Origin: Corynebacterium sp. KPL1814
GTDB lineage: Bacteria; Actinomycetota; Actinomycetes; Mycobacteriales; Mycobacteriaceae
DNA: 64,000 nucleotides
Direction: 5' to 3'
NCBI RefSeq assembly: GCF_000478175.1
Contig: NZ_KI515774.1
Coordinates: forward strand, 307,594-371,593
The position numbers and the translations under genes were made by a program. Position 1 is the first letter of the stretch, and each line of letters begins with the position of its first letter. Shown in pieces: positions 18,017 through 26,448 of this stretch. Below the pieces are notes generated by a model. It searched no databases and was not told where the DNA came from. It worked only from the letters and a program-made list of their open reading frames with translations.

Positions 18017-18628
18017 GTGACGAGCGTAGTTTCTAACCAAGGTATGACAGCACCACGTGTTGCCTCGCTGAACCGACCCAATATGGTCAGCGTGGGCACC
18101 ATCGTGTTCCTGTCTCAGGAATTGATGTTCTTTGCCGGACTGTTCGCGATGTGGTTCACCTCGCGAGCGAACGGCCAGGAAGGCGATTGGGCAGAGCACA
18201 CTGCCCATATCAACCTGCCAATGGGCTTTCTCATTACTGCAGTGTTGATTTCTTCCTCCGTGACCTCGCAGTTCGGCGTGTTTGCCGCAGAAAGGGGTGA
18301 CGTTTACAAGCTTCGACTCTGGTACACCATCACGCTGGTATTGGGTGTTGTCTTCCTGGGCATCATGGCGTTTGAGTGGGCTGAGTTGATTCACGCAGGC
18401 GTGACGGTACAGTCCAGCGTCTTTGGTTCGGTGTTCTACATCATCACCGGCTTCCACGCTGCGCACGTAACCGCCGGTTTGATTTCCTTTGCAATCATCC
18501 TGGCGCGTATCGCTAAGTCTAAATTCACGCCGGCACAGGCTACCGCCGCGATGGCAGTGTCCTACTACTGGCACTTCGTTGACGTTGTGTGGATCGGTGT
18601 GTTCACCGTTATCTACTTGATTCAGTAG
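18017..18628 (+). CDS. ctaE: ctaE, cytochrome aa3 oxidase subunit III
   Basis: 203 aa with five membrane segments. The family signature FLSQELMFFAGLFAMWF is near the N-terminus, and FHAAHVTAGL and SYYWHFVDVVWI are near the C-terminus. I start at GTG 18017 (MTSVVSNQGMTAPRV), which matches the corynebacterial N-terminus and has a -10 box just upstream. The frame extends upstream to 17855, but that extension shows no family similarity. First gene of ctaE-qcrCAB, which couples oxidase and bc1 genes. Confidence 0.93.
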   Translation: MTSVVSNQGMTAPRVASLNRPNMVSVGTIVFLSQELMFFAGLFAMWFTSRANGQEGDWAEHTAHINLPMGFLITAVLISSSVTSQFGVFAAERGDVYKLRLWYTITLVLGVVFLGIMAFEWAELIHAGVTVQSSVFGSVFYIITGFHAAHVTAGLISFAIILARIAKSKFTPAQATAAMAVSYYWHFVDVVWIGVFTVIYLIQ

Positions 18629-18684
18629 TGTCGGCGACCCTCTCCCCAAAACAGTCCTCCCGTGTTCGAGTTATCTAAAGGAAA

Positions 18685-19572
18685 ATGATGGATAACAATT
18701 CGCAGTCCGCGGCAGTGGAGCAGACCACTGCCTCGGCTAAGAAGACCCGCCGTCGCCGCAAGGCGAAGCGCACCCTTGCAGGTGGCTTTGCTTTGGCCAT
18801 CGGTTTGACCGGCGCTGGCGTCTTGGCCTCTGCCTTGACGCCTGACGCTCAGGTCGCTACGGCGGAAAAAGATGATCAAGCCCTCGTGCAAGAGGGTAAG
18901 GACATCTACGGCACCGCTTGTATCACTTGCCACGGTGCCAATCTGCAAGGCATCGAAGGCCGTGGCCCCTCTCTCGTAGGTATCGGCGCCGGCTCTGTGT
19001 ACTTCCAGGTTCACTCCGGCCGTATGCCGATGATGTCCAACGACGCACAGGCAGAGCGCAAGGCTCCTCGTTACACCGAACAGCAGACCTTGGCGCTGGC
19101 CGCTTATGTTGCTGCTAACGGCGGCGGCGCAGACATTGTCTACAACGACGATGGAAGCATCGCCCAAGAATCCCTTCGCGGCGCCAACTACAACGGCCAG
19201 ATTCAGGCCGAAGACGTTGCCAAGGGCTCTGAGCTTTTCCGCATGAACTGCGCATCCTGCCACAACTTCACCGGTCAGGGTGGCGCGCTGTCCTCCGGTA
19301 AGTACGCCCCGGAGCTGGCACCTGCTAACGAGCAGGAAATCTACCAGGCAATGTTGACTGGTCCGCAGAACATGCCAAAGTTCTCTGACCGTCAGCTGAC
19401 TGCAGATGAAAAGAAGGACATCATCGCCTACTTGAAGTCTGCAGAAGAGACTCCGTCTCCTGCCGGTTGGGACCTTGGCGGTCTCGGCCCAGTGGCTGAA
19501 GGCCTGGCAATGTGGATTATTGGTATCAGCGCACTGTGCGCCGCTGCTATGTGGATTGGATCGCGCTCATGA
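18685..19572 (+). CDS. qcrC: qcrC, dihaem cytochrome c subunit of the bc1 complex
   Basis: 295 aa. An N-terminal membrane anchor follows a basic stretch ([12 protein letters not shown]). Two haem sites are CITCH (Cys79-His83) and CASCH (Cys189-His193), each in a cytochrome c domain, and there is a C-terminal membrane segment near 270-290. The two-haem form lets electrons pass directly to the aa3 oxidase without a soluble cytochrome c. Start codons at 18685 and 18688 are adjacent ATGs after AAAGGAAA; I keep the first. The stop codon overlaps the qcrA start. Confidence 0.94.
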   Translation: MMDNNSQSAAVEQTTASAKKTRRRRKAKRTLAGGFALAIGLTGAGVLASALTPDAQVATAEKDDQALVQEGKDIYGTACITCHGANLQGIEGRGPSLVGIGAGSVYFQVHSGRMPMMSNDAQAERKAPRYTEQQTLALAAYVAANGGGADIVYNDDGSIAQESLRGANYNGQIQAEDVAKGSELFRMNCASCHNFTGQGGALSSGKYAPELAPANEQEIYQAMLTGPQNMPKFSDRQLTADEKKDIIAYLKSAEETPSPAGWDLGGLGPVAEGLAMWIIGISALCAAAMWIGSRS

Positions 19573-20789
19573 GCAATGTGAAAAAGAATTACACTGACGC
19601 AGAGCTCGATAAGATGAGCAATGATGAACTTGCTGCACTTGGTACCGAGCTCGATGATGTCACCGTAGCGTTCCGCAAGGAGCGTTTCCCGGTTGAAGGT
19701 GACCCCGCGGAAAAGCGTGCGGGTCGCAATGTCGCCATTTGGCTGGCACTCTCCGTTATCGGCGGATTGGCTTTCTTGGGCGTCTACCTCTTCTGGCCTT
19801 GGCAGTACAAGCAGCTAGGGGAGGACGGCCTCGTCTGGCACACTCTCTACACCCCGCTGCTTGGTATTACCGCTGCATTGTCCATTTTCGGACTCGGCTT
19901 TGCCATCGTTCAGTACGTGAAGAAGATCCTGCCGGAAGAAATCTCCGTGCAGCGTCGCCACGATGGTCCTTCCGAAGAAGTTGACCGCCGTACTCTTACC
20001 GCTCTCTTGAACGATTCTTGGAAGACCTCCACTCTCGGCCGCCGCAAGACCATCCAAGGTCTGCTCGGTGGTGCAGGCGTTCTCTTCGGCTTGACTGTTA
20101 TCGCCCCGCTTGCCGGCGCAATCCGCAATCCATGGAAGGTTCGCCACGAGGTGAACTACGCCGGTGACGGCACGCTGTGGACCTCCGGCTGGACGATGCA
20201 CGAGAAAGGCGTAAAGCTTTACCTCGCTCGTGACACCGGCACCATCGCTGAGAAGCACTCCGGCGAGTCCGGCGAACACTACACCACCGAAGGCGTTACC
20301 CGCCTAGTGCGCGTTCGCCCCGAGGACTTGGCTGCCGGCGGTATGGAAACCGTCTTCCCGCTCGCGGAAGAAGACGTCAACGATGGTGACCAGTACGACG
20401 CTAAGCGCGACGTATACGAGCACCACATGCACTCCATCCACGGCAACCGCAACGCTGTGATGTTGATTCGTCTGCGCCACTCCGATGCGCAGAAGGCGAT
20501 CGAGCGTGAGGGGCAGGAAAACTTCCACCACGGCGATTACTACGCCTACTCCAAGATTTGTACTCACATTGGTTGCCCAACGTCGTTGTACGAGGCACAG
20601 ACCAACCGAATCCTGTGCCCCTGCCACCAGTCGCAGTTCGACGCATTGCACTACGGTAAGCCGGTCTTCGGCCCGGCCGCCCGTGCTCTGCCACAGCTGC
20701 CCATCACGGTGGACGATGAGGGCTACCTTGTTGCAGAAGGCAACTTCATTGAGCCTGTCGGTCCGGCATTCTGGGAGCGTAAGTCATAA
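19569..20789 (+). CDS. qcrA: qcrA, Rieske iron-sulfur subunit of the bc1 complex
   Basis: 406 aa. The actinobacterial form has three membrane segments (about 58-80, 100-120 and 165-185) before the Rieske domain. The [2Fe-2S] ligands are Cys331 and His333 in CTHIGC, and Cys350 and His353 in CPCHQSQFD. The second and third cysteines, 336 and 352, form the usual disulfide. I start at ATG 19569 ([16 protein letters not shown]), which overlaps the qcrC stop in ATGA. The frame reaches further upstream only inside qcrC. The stop codon shares one base with the qcrB start. Confidence 0.94.
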   Translation: MSNVKKNYTDAELDKMSNDELAALGTELDDVTVAFRKERFPVEGDPAEKRAGRNVAIWLALSVIGGLAFLGVYLFWPWQYKQLGEDGLVWHTLYTPLLGITAALSIFGLGFAIVQYVKKILPEEISVQRRHDGPSEEVDRRTLTALLNDSWKTSTLGRRKTIQGLLGGAGVLFGLTVIAPLAGAIRNPWKVRHEVNYAGDGTLWTSGWTMHEKGVKLYLARDTGTIAEKHSGESGEHYTTEGVTRLVRVRPEDLAAGGMETVFPLAEEDVNDGDQYDAKRDVYEHHMHSIHGNRNAVMLIRLRHSDAQKAIEREGQENFHHGDYYAYSKICTHIGCPTSLYEAQTNRILCPCHQSQFDALHYGKPVFGPAARALPQLPITVDDEGYLVAEGNFIEPVGPAFWERKS

Positions 20790-22411
20790 TGAGCAATAAA
20801 CTCGCCCAAATGGGCAACAACATGGACGAGCGCTACAGCGCCGCCGGCGTGCTAAGGACGCAGCTGAACAAGGTCTTTCCGACCCACTGGTCCTTCATGC
20901 TCGGTGAGATGGCGCTGTACAGCTTCATCATTCTTCTACTAACCGGTACATACCTGGCGCTATTCTTTGACCCTTCCATTACGAAGGTCATCTACGACGG
21001 CACCTACGCACCGCTGAACGGCGTTGAGATGTCGCGCGCCTACGCAACGGCCCTTGATATTTCCTTCGAGGTACGTGGCGGACTCTTCGTTCGCCAGATG
21101 CACCACTGGGCTGCACTGCTGTTCATGATGTCGATGGTTGCGCACATGCTGCGTATCTTCTTCACCGGTGCTTTCCGTCGTCCGCGCGAAGCCAACTGGA
21201 TTATTGGTTGCACCCTTATCCTGCTGGGCATGATCGAGGGCTTCCTCGGTTACTCCCTGCCGGATGACCTGCTTTCCGGTGTCGGTCTGCGCATTATGTC
21301 CGCCATCATCTTGGGGCTGCCGATTATCGGCACCTGGTTGCACTGGGCCATCTTCAACGGCGACTTCCCGTCCGACTTGATGCTGGACCGCTTCTACATC
21401 CTCCACGTTCTGGTCATCCCAGGCATCATCTTGGGCCTTATCGCAGCCCACTTGATCATGGTCTGGTTCCAGAAGCACACCCAGTTCCCTGGACCGGGTC
21501 GCGCAGAAAACAACGTTGTCGGTGTCCGCATTATGCCGGTCTTTGCAACTAAGGCAATTGGTATGGGCATGATGGTCGCTGGTGTGCTGGCTCTGATGTC
21601 CGGTTTGCTAACCATCAACGCTATCTGGTTGCTGGGTCCGTACAACCCCTCCCAGGTGTCTGCAGGTTCCCAGCCCGATATCTACATGCTCTGGACAGAC
21701 GGTGTGGCTCGTGTCATGCCGGCTTGGGAGCTGTACTTGGGCAATTACACGATTCCTTCCGCTTTCTGGGTCGCGTTGTTGTGTGGCCTGATGGTCGTAC
21801 TGCTAATCACCTACCCGTTCTTGGAGAAGAAGTTCACTGGTGACGATGCGCACCACAACCTTCTGCAGCGTCCGCGTGACGTTCCTACCCGTTCCGCAAT
21901 TGGTGCTGCAGCAATCGTGTTCTTCTTGTTGGTCACCTTGTCCGGTGGTAACGACCACGTTGCGCACTTCTTCCAGATTTCGCTGAATGCGATGACTTGG
22001 GTGGGACGTATCGGCTTGATTATCTTGCCGCCGATTGCCTACTTCATGACCTACCGCATCTGTGTTGGTCTGCAGCGTTCTGACCGTGAGGTGCTCGAAC
22101 ACGGTATCGCTACTGGTGTTATCAAGCAGCTGCCTAATGGTGCCTTTATTGAAGTCCACCAGCCGCTTGGCCCGGTTGACGAGGACGGCCATGCAGTACC
22201 GCTTGAGTACGCAGGCGCTCAGGTGCCAAAGCAACTTAACCACCTTGGTTACGCGGACTCCGAGATTCAGGGCACCTTCAGCCCGGATGATCCGGAACTC
22301 ATGCGTCGCGTTCACGAGATTCACGAGGAGAACCACGAAGAGGAAGCGGAGATGTTCCGCCGCCTCAATGAGGCTAATCGTCGTGATGACGAGGAAAACG
22401 GCCGCATCTAA
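20789..22411 (+). CDS. qcrB: qcrB, cytochrome b subunit of the bc1 complex
   Basis: 540 aa with eight or nine membrane helices. The haem b histidines lie in [23 protein letters not shown] and in [24 protein letters not shown]. The quinol site motif [16 protein letters not shown] follows. The C-terminal 130 residues form the hydrophilic extension usual in Actinobacteria, rich in Glu, His and Asp. Last gene of ctaE-qcrCAB, followed by a clear terminator. Confidence 0.95.
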   Translation: MSNKLAQMGNNMDERYSAAGVLRTQLNKVFPTHWSFMLGEMALYSFIILLLTGTYLALFFDPSITKVIYDGTYAPLNGVEMSRAYATALDISFEVRGGLFVRQMHHWAALLFMMSMVAHMLRIFFTGAFRRPREANWIIGCTLILLGMIEGFLGYSLPDDLLSGVGLRIMSAIILGLPIIGTWLHWAIFNGDFPSDLMLDRFYILHVLVIPGIILGLIAAHLIMVWFQKHTQFPGPGRAENNVVGVRIMPVFATKAIGMGMMVAGVLALMSGLLTINAIWLLGPYNPSQVSAGSQPDIYMLWTDGVARVMPAWELYLGNYTIPSAFWVALLCGLMVVLLITYPFLEKKFTGDDAHHNLLQRPRDVPTRSAIGAAAIVFFLLVTLSGGNDHVAHFFQISLNAMTWVGRIGLIILPPIAYFMTYRICVGLQRSDREVLEHGIATGVIKQLPNGAFIEVHQPLGPVDEDGHAVPLEYAGAQVPKQLNHLGYADSEIQGTFSPDDPELMRRVHEIHEENHEEEAEMFRRLNEANRRDDEENGRI

Positions 22412-22448
22412 TCTTCCCTTGGGGTAGCTCGATACACGCTCACTAGAT

Positions 22449-22487
22449 AAGCCCGCTGTCGCCAGAAATTAGGCGGCCAGCGGGCTT
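22449..22487 (+). terminator. Rho-independent terminator after qcrB
   Basis: AAGCCCGCTG (22449-22458) pairs with CAGCGGGCTT (22478-22487), with further CGCC/GGCG pairing inside. It is followed by ATTTGTTTTG. Confidence 0.88.
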
Positions 22488-23018
22488 ATTTGTTTTGAAT
22501 CTATTGTTTGATGTGGGCGGTCCTGCTGTCTTAGTTCTTTACCGCAGGCCCTTCTTCAGGAGGCTGGTGCGTATGGATTGGAAGAGGTAACTTCGCGCAC
22601 TGATTTCTAAGGAGGCTGCGAGAAGTTCGCCGGTTAAGCGATCTCAGTAATGAAAATATATAGTCTCAGCTCTTGCTGAAGGCCTGCAGACGTTTCCCCG
22701 CGAAAGCTTGCGTAAAAGCTGGCTACTTCGCGCCTAATGCGCATGGTTGATGATCTCGAGAGCAAACTAAAGAACTGCCTGGCGAGCCAACTGGATTCGT
22801 CAGGCAGTATTCAAAAGCATCGGTGCGATTGGCGTCTGAATCCGATGCTTTTGTTGGGGAGTAGTGCTGGCCTATATCCGATACAACGGGGGCCTTTTCT
22901 ACTTTGTTAGCGAGTCGATGAGAGTAACCCCAACGATCAATGGGCTACATCAATCTCGTAGTCCAAATATTGCTTTATGAGAAGGCAACAAGCAACAACT
23001 GATTCTCCGGAGTACCGT
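22488..23018. other. 531-bp region without a protein gene between qcrB and the lipoprotein gene
   Basis: AT-richer than the neighbouring operons. It contains a possible promoter (TATAGT at 22659-22664) and two strong hairpins, entered separately as a candidate small RNA. Confidence 0.6.
22671..22857 (+). ncRNA. Candidate small RNA with a terminator-like 3' end
   Basis: A -10 box TATAGT (22659-22664) would start a transcript near 22671. Downstream, ACTGCCTG (22774-22781) pairs with CAGGCAGT (22801-22808). Then AAAAGCATCGG (22813-22823) pairs with CCGATGCTTTT (22842-22852). The second stem has the A-flank and T-flank of a terminator. The region holds no convincing reading frame. I do not recognise it as 6C, 6S, tmRNA, RNase P or SRP RNA. 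A good -35 box is missing, so expression is unproven. Confidence 0.4.
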
Positions 23019-23537
23019 TTAGAAGAGCTGGAAAGAACTGTCGCAAACTTTCCAGTCTCCATCTTCCTTCTTCAACTGAATTTCACTGGTATTGAAATAG
23101 TCTGCAAATTCTTCGTTATCTGAAGTCACATAGGCTTCATCGTCGGACGAGGACTCAGACTCTTCTAGATCTTTGACCGCATCGTCCTTCTTGTCCCTTA
23201 GCTCTTCGAGCTCGTCTTCACTTGGAACATCTGAGGGATTCATGCTTTGGACTGTTGCAACAACTTCATCTGGGGATACTGTGTTCCGCTGCCCTTTACA
23301 GAGATAATCTGTCTGGAATTCATTAGCTTGGTCTACCCAGTCGTGTGCCGATTCTTCGGCCTTTTTGCTGTCGCCAGATTGGTGTTGCTGAGCAGCTTCC
23401 AACAGGCTTGTGTGAACTTCCAATTGCTCGTCGGCGGCATTCTTTAGAGCCTTTTCTGACCCTCCAGAGGACCCGCAGCCAGTGATTGCAAGTGAAGTGG
23501 CCAGTAAGACGCCTCCTAGAGTAAGCGATTTACGCAT
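23019..23537 (-). CDS. Putative lipoprotein of unknown function
   Basis: 172 aa from ATG 23537 (MRKSLTLGG). The signal peptide ends with the lipobox AITGC, so the mature protein begins at the cysteine near residue 20 and is followed by GSSGGS. The mature part is Glu/Asp/Lys-rich and helical, and ends in a short beta-like segment EIQLKKEDGDWKVCDSS, as in small NTF2-like lipoproteins. I cannot name a family with confidence. GGAG lies 6 nt before ATG 23537; an ATG at 23549 is the alternative. The gene has a lower GC content than its core neighbours and sits in a gene-poor patch, which suggests accessory DNA. Confidence 0.65.
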   Translation of the reverse strand: MRKSLTLGGVLLATSLAITGCGSSGGSEKALKNAADEQLEVHTSLLEAAQQHQSGDSKKAEESAHDWVDQANEFQTDYLCKGQRNTVSPDEVVATVQSMNPSDVPSEDELEELRDKKDDAVKDLEESESSSDDEAYVTSDNEEFADYFNTSEIQLKKEDGDWKVCDSSFQLF

Positions 23538-24388
23538 TCTCTTCTCCATTCTTTTAAGTAAATTGTGTAGCAATCCATGACTCCCCAGTCACGGTAATGT
23601 AGTAGTTGCGAAGTTTCAGCTGAATTTCAGTTTGGGGACAGCTAATTTTCAGCTTAACAAACCTAAGCCCTGGGTACTTCCGCATTGTGGGATAGTTGAT
23701 GCATCGTTTACGGCGACCAATGCGGTTGTAGAACCGGGCACTTGGGATCGCGTGTACCCATAACTGCCGTCGCGCAGGTGCCATTAGCGTAGCTAAGATG
23801 ACTGACGCCATTGCTGCATACATGTACGGGGGCGACAGGGAATTTTGCTGGGGTTGACGCCAATTAGTTCGTTATAAGCGAAGATAAAGCTGCAAATTTT
23901 TGGGGATAGTAGGAGAACTCATGCGGCACGGTGGGGCGGGGAGACAAGTTTTTTATTGAGCTTAAGAAAACCGCTTTTCCGCAGAACCTCGCGGCATAGA
24001 GGGGGTGTTCCGATGTTGCACGTTGGAGGGCGGGGTATAGACGGGCAACAACTGGTCTTGAGTCGCGGGAGGGGGCTGGAGCATAGTTTATGCTCCGCAT
24101 ATTCCAGGCAAAGTCAGCCAGTCGCCGGCTGCGGTTAGGGAGATTGCCGAATGAAGAGGCACTGTTAAAGAATTGGGTTGGTGACACGGAAGGGACCACT
24201 CCTAAGGATATGTGAGGAAAGTCACGTTTAGAATTTTGCGCGCTTTTAACCTTGACTCCAAATGTCGCCTTGATGGCCTTAACGTGTGCGACTTTCGGCC
24301 ATTTCTGCAGTGTATAGCCGCTAAAATTCAGTAATAGCTTTATTGAATGTTCGATATGAAGCCTTTGTCTCGGCTTGGTCAAAATAAG

Positions 24389-24407
24389 GTAACGAACGTG
24401 TAACGAA
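24389..24407 (+). promoter_or_regulatory. Direct repeat GTAACGAA x2, candidate MtrA site before nlpC
   Basis: GTAACGAA occurs at 24389-24396 and 24400-24407, an 11-bp period. MtrA of corynebacteria and other Actinobacteria binds spaced GTAAC repeats, and nlpC-type hydrolases are MtrA targets in C. glutamicum, as I recall. A possible promoter lies just downstream: TGGACA (24428-24433), 18 nt, TAACCT (24452-24457). Confidence 0.5.
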
Positions 24408-24532
24408 GCCGGATCCGGGATCGTGAATGGACATTGATTGTGATGATTTCGTAACCTATTCGAGACATTGAGTTACCGCCCGAAAAGGTGCTCAATACGA
24501 AATGAAAATTTAAAGCGTCGCATCTGGCTCCT

Positions 24533-24595
24533 CCTAGTGAGGGGCCGAGTGGAGGAAGGCCTAAAGGAACGGTCCTCCAATGAACACTAGGCCCC
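24533..24595 (+). ncRNA. Nested two-helix leader element upstream of nlpC
   Basis: Outer helix CCTAGTG (24533-24539) with CACTAGG (24585-24591). Inner helix TGGAGGA (24550-24556) with TCCTCCA (24573-24579). GGGGCC (24541-24546) could alternatively pair with GGCCCC (24590-24595). It ends about 58 nt before the start codon and contains no reading frame, so a cis-acting RNA is plausible. Confidence 0.5.
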
Positions 24596-24653
24596 AGGGT
24601 CAGAGCTTTTCGATATGGAAAGTAGACGCGTAGGAAGATTTGGAGTTTTTCTC

Positions 24654-25283
24654 GTGGCAAAGCACCGTCGTCAGGGCACTGTAAATACCCGTCGTATCGC
24701 ATCTACTGCAGCCATCGCTGCAACCGCAGCTGTCGCCGCCCCAGGCGTCGCTCAGGCTGCCGAGGTCGTTGTTCCTAATACCGACTACCGTTTCGAGGTT
24801 GCCGGTCTGGAAAACGTCCCGAACATTGACCAGGTCCCAAACATTGACAAGTACGTCCCCTCCTTGGGTCAGGTTTCCAACCAAGGTGGCGACAACTTCG
24901 TCGCTGCTGCAGAGCAGCAGGCTGCTCCGGCGCCGTCTACCGTTGGTCAGAAGGCTCTGGAAGCTGCACGCTCCGTCCTCGGCTCGCCGTACGTTTACGG
25001 CGCTGCTGGCCCTAACGCTTTCGACTGCTCCGGCTTGACCAGCTGGGCATACTCCCAGGCTGGCGTTCAGATTCCGCGTACCTCCCAGGCTCAGGCCGCT
25101 GGCGGCACCCCTGTTTCCTTGGACCAGCTCCAGCCTGGTGACATCATTTCCTACTACGGTGGCGCTTCCCACGTCGGTATCTACACCGGCAACGGCACCA
25201 TCATCGACGCGCTGAACTCCGGCACCCCTGTGCAGGAGCGCGACTTGAACTACATGCCGATTAACAACGCTGTGCGTTTCTAA
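24654..25283 (+). CDS. nlpC: NlpC/P60 family cell-wall hydrolase (nlpC-like)
   Basis: 209-aa secreted protein, predicted to cut peptide stems of peptidoglycan. A signal peptide (RRIASTAAIAATAAVAAPG) ends at AQA near residue 36. A short linker has the repeat VPNID, then comes the NlpC/P60 domain (95-209). The nucleophile is Cys125 in FDCSGLTSWAY and the base is His173 in ASHVGIYTG. The third catalytic position, usually His, is Asp185 in IIDALNSG. The start GTG 24654 has GGAG 8 nt upstream; an in-frame ATG at 24615 would spoil the signal peptide. A long leader with an MtrA-like repeat precedes the gene, and a strong terminator follows. Confidence 0.9.
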   Translation: MAKHRRQGTVNTRRIASTAAIAATAAVAAPGVAQAAEVVVPNTDYRFEVAGLENVPNIDQVPNIDKYVPSLGQVSNQGGDNFVAAAEQQAAPAPSTVGQKALEAARSVLGSPYVYGAAGPNAFDCSGLTSWAYSQAGVQIPRTSQAQAAGGTPVSLDQLQPGDIISYYGGASHVGIYTGNGTIIDALNSGTPVQERDLNYMPINNAVRF

Positions 25284-25302
25284 TTGGCAGTGAGATGACA
25301 TG

Positions 25303-25333
25303 CCCTTCCCTTTGCGTAAAAGGGAAGGGTTTT
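25303..25333 (+). terminator. Rho-independent terminator after nlpC
   Basis: CCCTTCCCTTT (25303-25313) pairs with AAAGGGAAGGG (25319-25329), loop GCGTA, followed by TTTT. Confidence 0.93.
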
Positions 25334-25359
25334 GTTGTGCAACGGCGGCTAAAACCCGC

Positions 25360-25365
25360 TATAGT
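25360..25365 (+). promoter_or_regulatory. -10 hexamer of a probable promoter for the second NlpC/P60 gene
   Basis: TATAGT lies 39 nt before the GTG start, directly after the nlpC terminator. The -35 region is not convincing. Confidence 0.5.
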
Positions 25366-25404
25366 AAATTCGATTTTTGAAAACTTTGAGTTGAAGGTCT
25401 TCTC

Positions 25405-26448
25405 GTGTCTAAACGTGTGCTCCCAGCTGCTGCATTAACCGCAGTCCTCGCCGTCACTTCTCTTTCTGGCCTCCCGCAGGTTATCGCGCAAGAGGCGGAA
25501 CCGAACCAAGAATCTACCTCTGAAAACATAGACGATCTGGTGGATCGCGTCGGAGAGGTCGCTCGTAAGGTCTCGGCCAAGAATGAGGAAGTCAAAGAGC
25601 TAGAAGATAAGCTTGCGGCTAAGGAAGGAGAGGTCGCTCAGGCGGAGCAAGACGCTGCTGAGGCCCAAGAACGCGTACACGACGCGCAGGGAGATGTCTC
25701 TACGCAGCAAGGCCGCGTGGACGATTTGGCACAGTCTCGTTACCGGGGAGACTCCCGTTCTGCTGTCTCAGGTGCTCTGGCCGCAGAAGACCCAGCAGAC
25801 GCCGTAGAGCGCATGGGGTACTTGGGCGCGCTTTCACGCAAGGCGCAACGTACCCTCGATGCCAAGGCGGATGCCGCCTCAACGGCTGAAGCGGTTCAGC
25901 AAGAAGCCGCTGACGCTGCGAAAAAGGTGCGCGAGGAAAAGAAGGACCTCGAAAAGCAGCGCGATGAGCTGGTAAAGCAAAAGGACGCGTTGGAGGAGCA
26001 GCAGGCCGACATCGAAGCTCAGGTGGATGCGCTGAGCGATGAGCAGCGGGAGGCCTGGGAAGGACAATTCGGTGGCACGGATAAGCCGGATTTCGACTTG
26101 GGAGAGATCGCCGATGGCGCTAGCTCTGCGGCTCTGTCCAAGTTGGGCTCGCCCTACGGCTGGGGTTCTGCCGGCCCGAACCAGTTCGACTGCTCTGGCC
26201 TGATGTATTGGGCATACCAGCAGATTGGAAAGACCATTCCGCGCACCTCGCAGGCACAAATTTCCGGTGGTACGTCCGTGCCGGTTGACCAGCTGCAGCC
26301 TGGCGATATCGTGGGCTACTACCCAGGAGTTACCCACGTTGGTATGTACATTGGCAACGGCCAGGTAGTACACGCCTCGACCTACGGCGTGCCGGTGCAG
26401 GTCGTACCGCTTAACTCGATGCCTATTTCGGGGACTGCACGATTCTAA
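25405..26448 (+). CDS. NlpC/P60 hydrolase with N-terminal coiled coil (RipC/Cg2401-like)
   Basis: 347-aa secreted peptidoglycan hydrolase. A signal peptide ends near residue 29 (VIAQEA). A long coiled coil fills residues 40-115 and 145-215, rich in Glu, Lys, Ala and Gln, the kind of domain that is controlled by FtsEX in this family. The catalytic domain is at 235-347 with Cys263 in FDCSGLMYWAY, His311 in VTHVGMYIG and His323 in VVHASTYG, so all three catalytic residues are present. Start GTG 25405 has GAAGG upstream. The pimB' start codon follows its stop codon with no gap. Confidence 0.9.
   Translation: MSKRVLPAAALTAVLAVTSLSGLPQVIAQEAEPNQESTSENIDDLVDRVGEVARKVSAKNEEVKELEDKLAAKEGEVAQAEQDAAEAQERVHDAQGDVSTQQGRVDDLAQSRYRGDSRSAVSGALAAEDPADAVERMGYLGALSRKAQRTLDAKADAASTAEAVQQEAADAAKKVREEKKDLEKQRDELVKQKDALEEQQADIEAQVDALSDEQREAWEGQFGGTDKPDFDLGEIADGASSAALSKLGSPYGWGSAGPNQFDCSGLMYWAYQQIGKTIPRTSQAQISGGTSVPVDQLQPGDIVGYYPGVTHVGMYIGNGQVVHASTYGVPVQVVPLNSMPISGTARF

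Larger units (their letters stand above)
23538..24653. other. 1.1-kb AT-rich region without a confident gene
   Basis: A frame at 23554-23823 (minus, 89 aa) stops just before the lipoprotein gene. Its end (TEIQLKLRNYYITV) faintly resembles the end of that lipoprotein, so it may be a decayed paralogue; it has no ribosome site. A frame at 23864-24382 (minus) has no family features. The right third contains an MtrA-like repeat and a folded leader for nlpC. Confidence 0.5.

Noticed and set aside
24200-24240. RNase P-like string GAGGAAAGTC
   Set aside because: It lacks the rest of the conserved RNase P core; a chance match in AT-rich DNA.
23864-24382. 172-aa minus-strand frame
   Set aside because: No ribosome site, no domain and no sensible composition; it also overlaps the MtrA-like element.
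24370-24653. c-di-AMP (ydaO) riboswitch before nlpC
   Set aside because: Expected for some actinobacterial hydrolase genes, but the conserved core segments are not present here.
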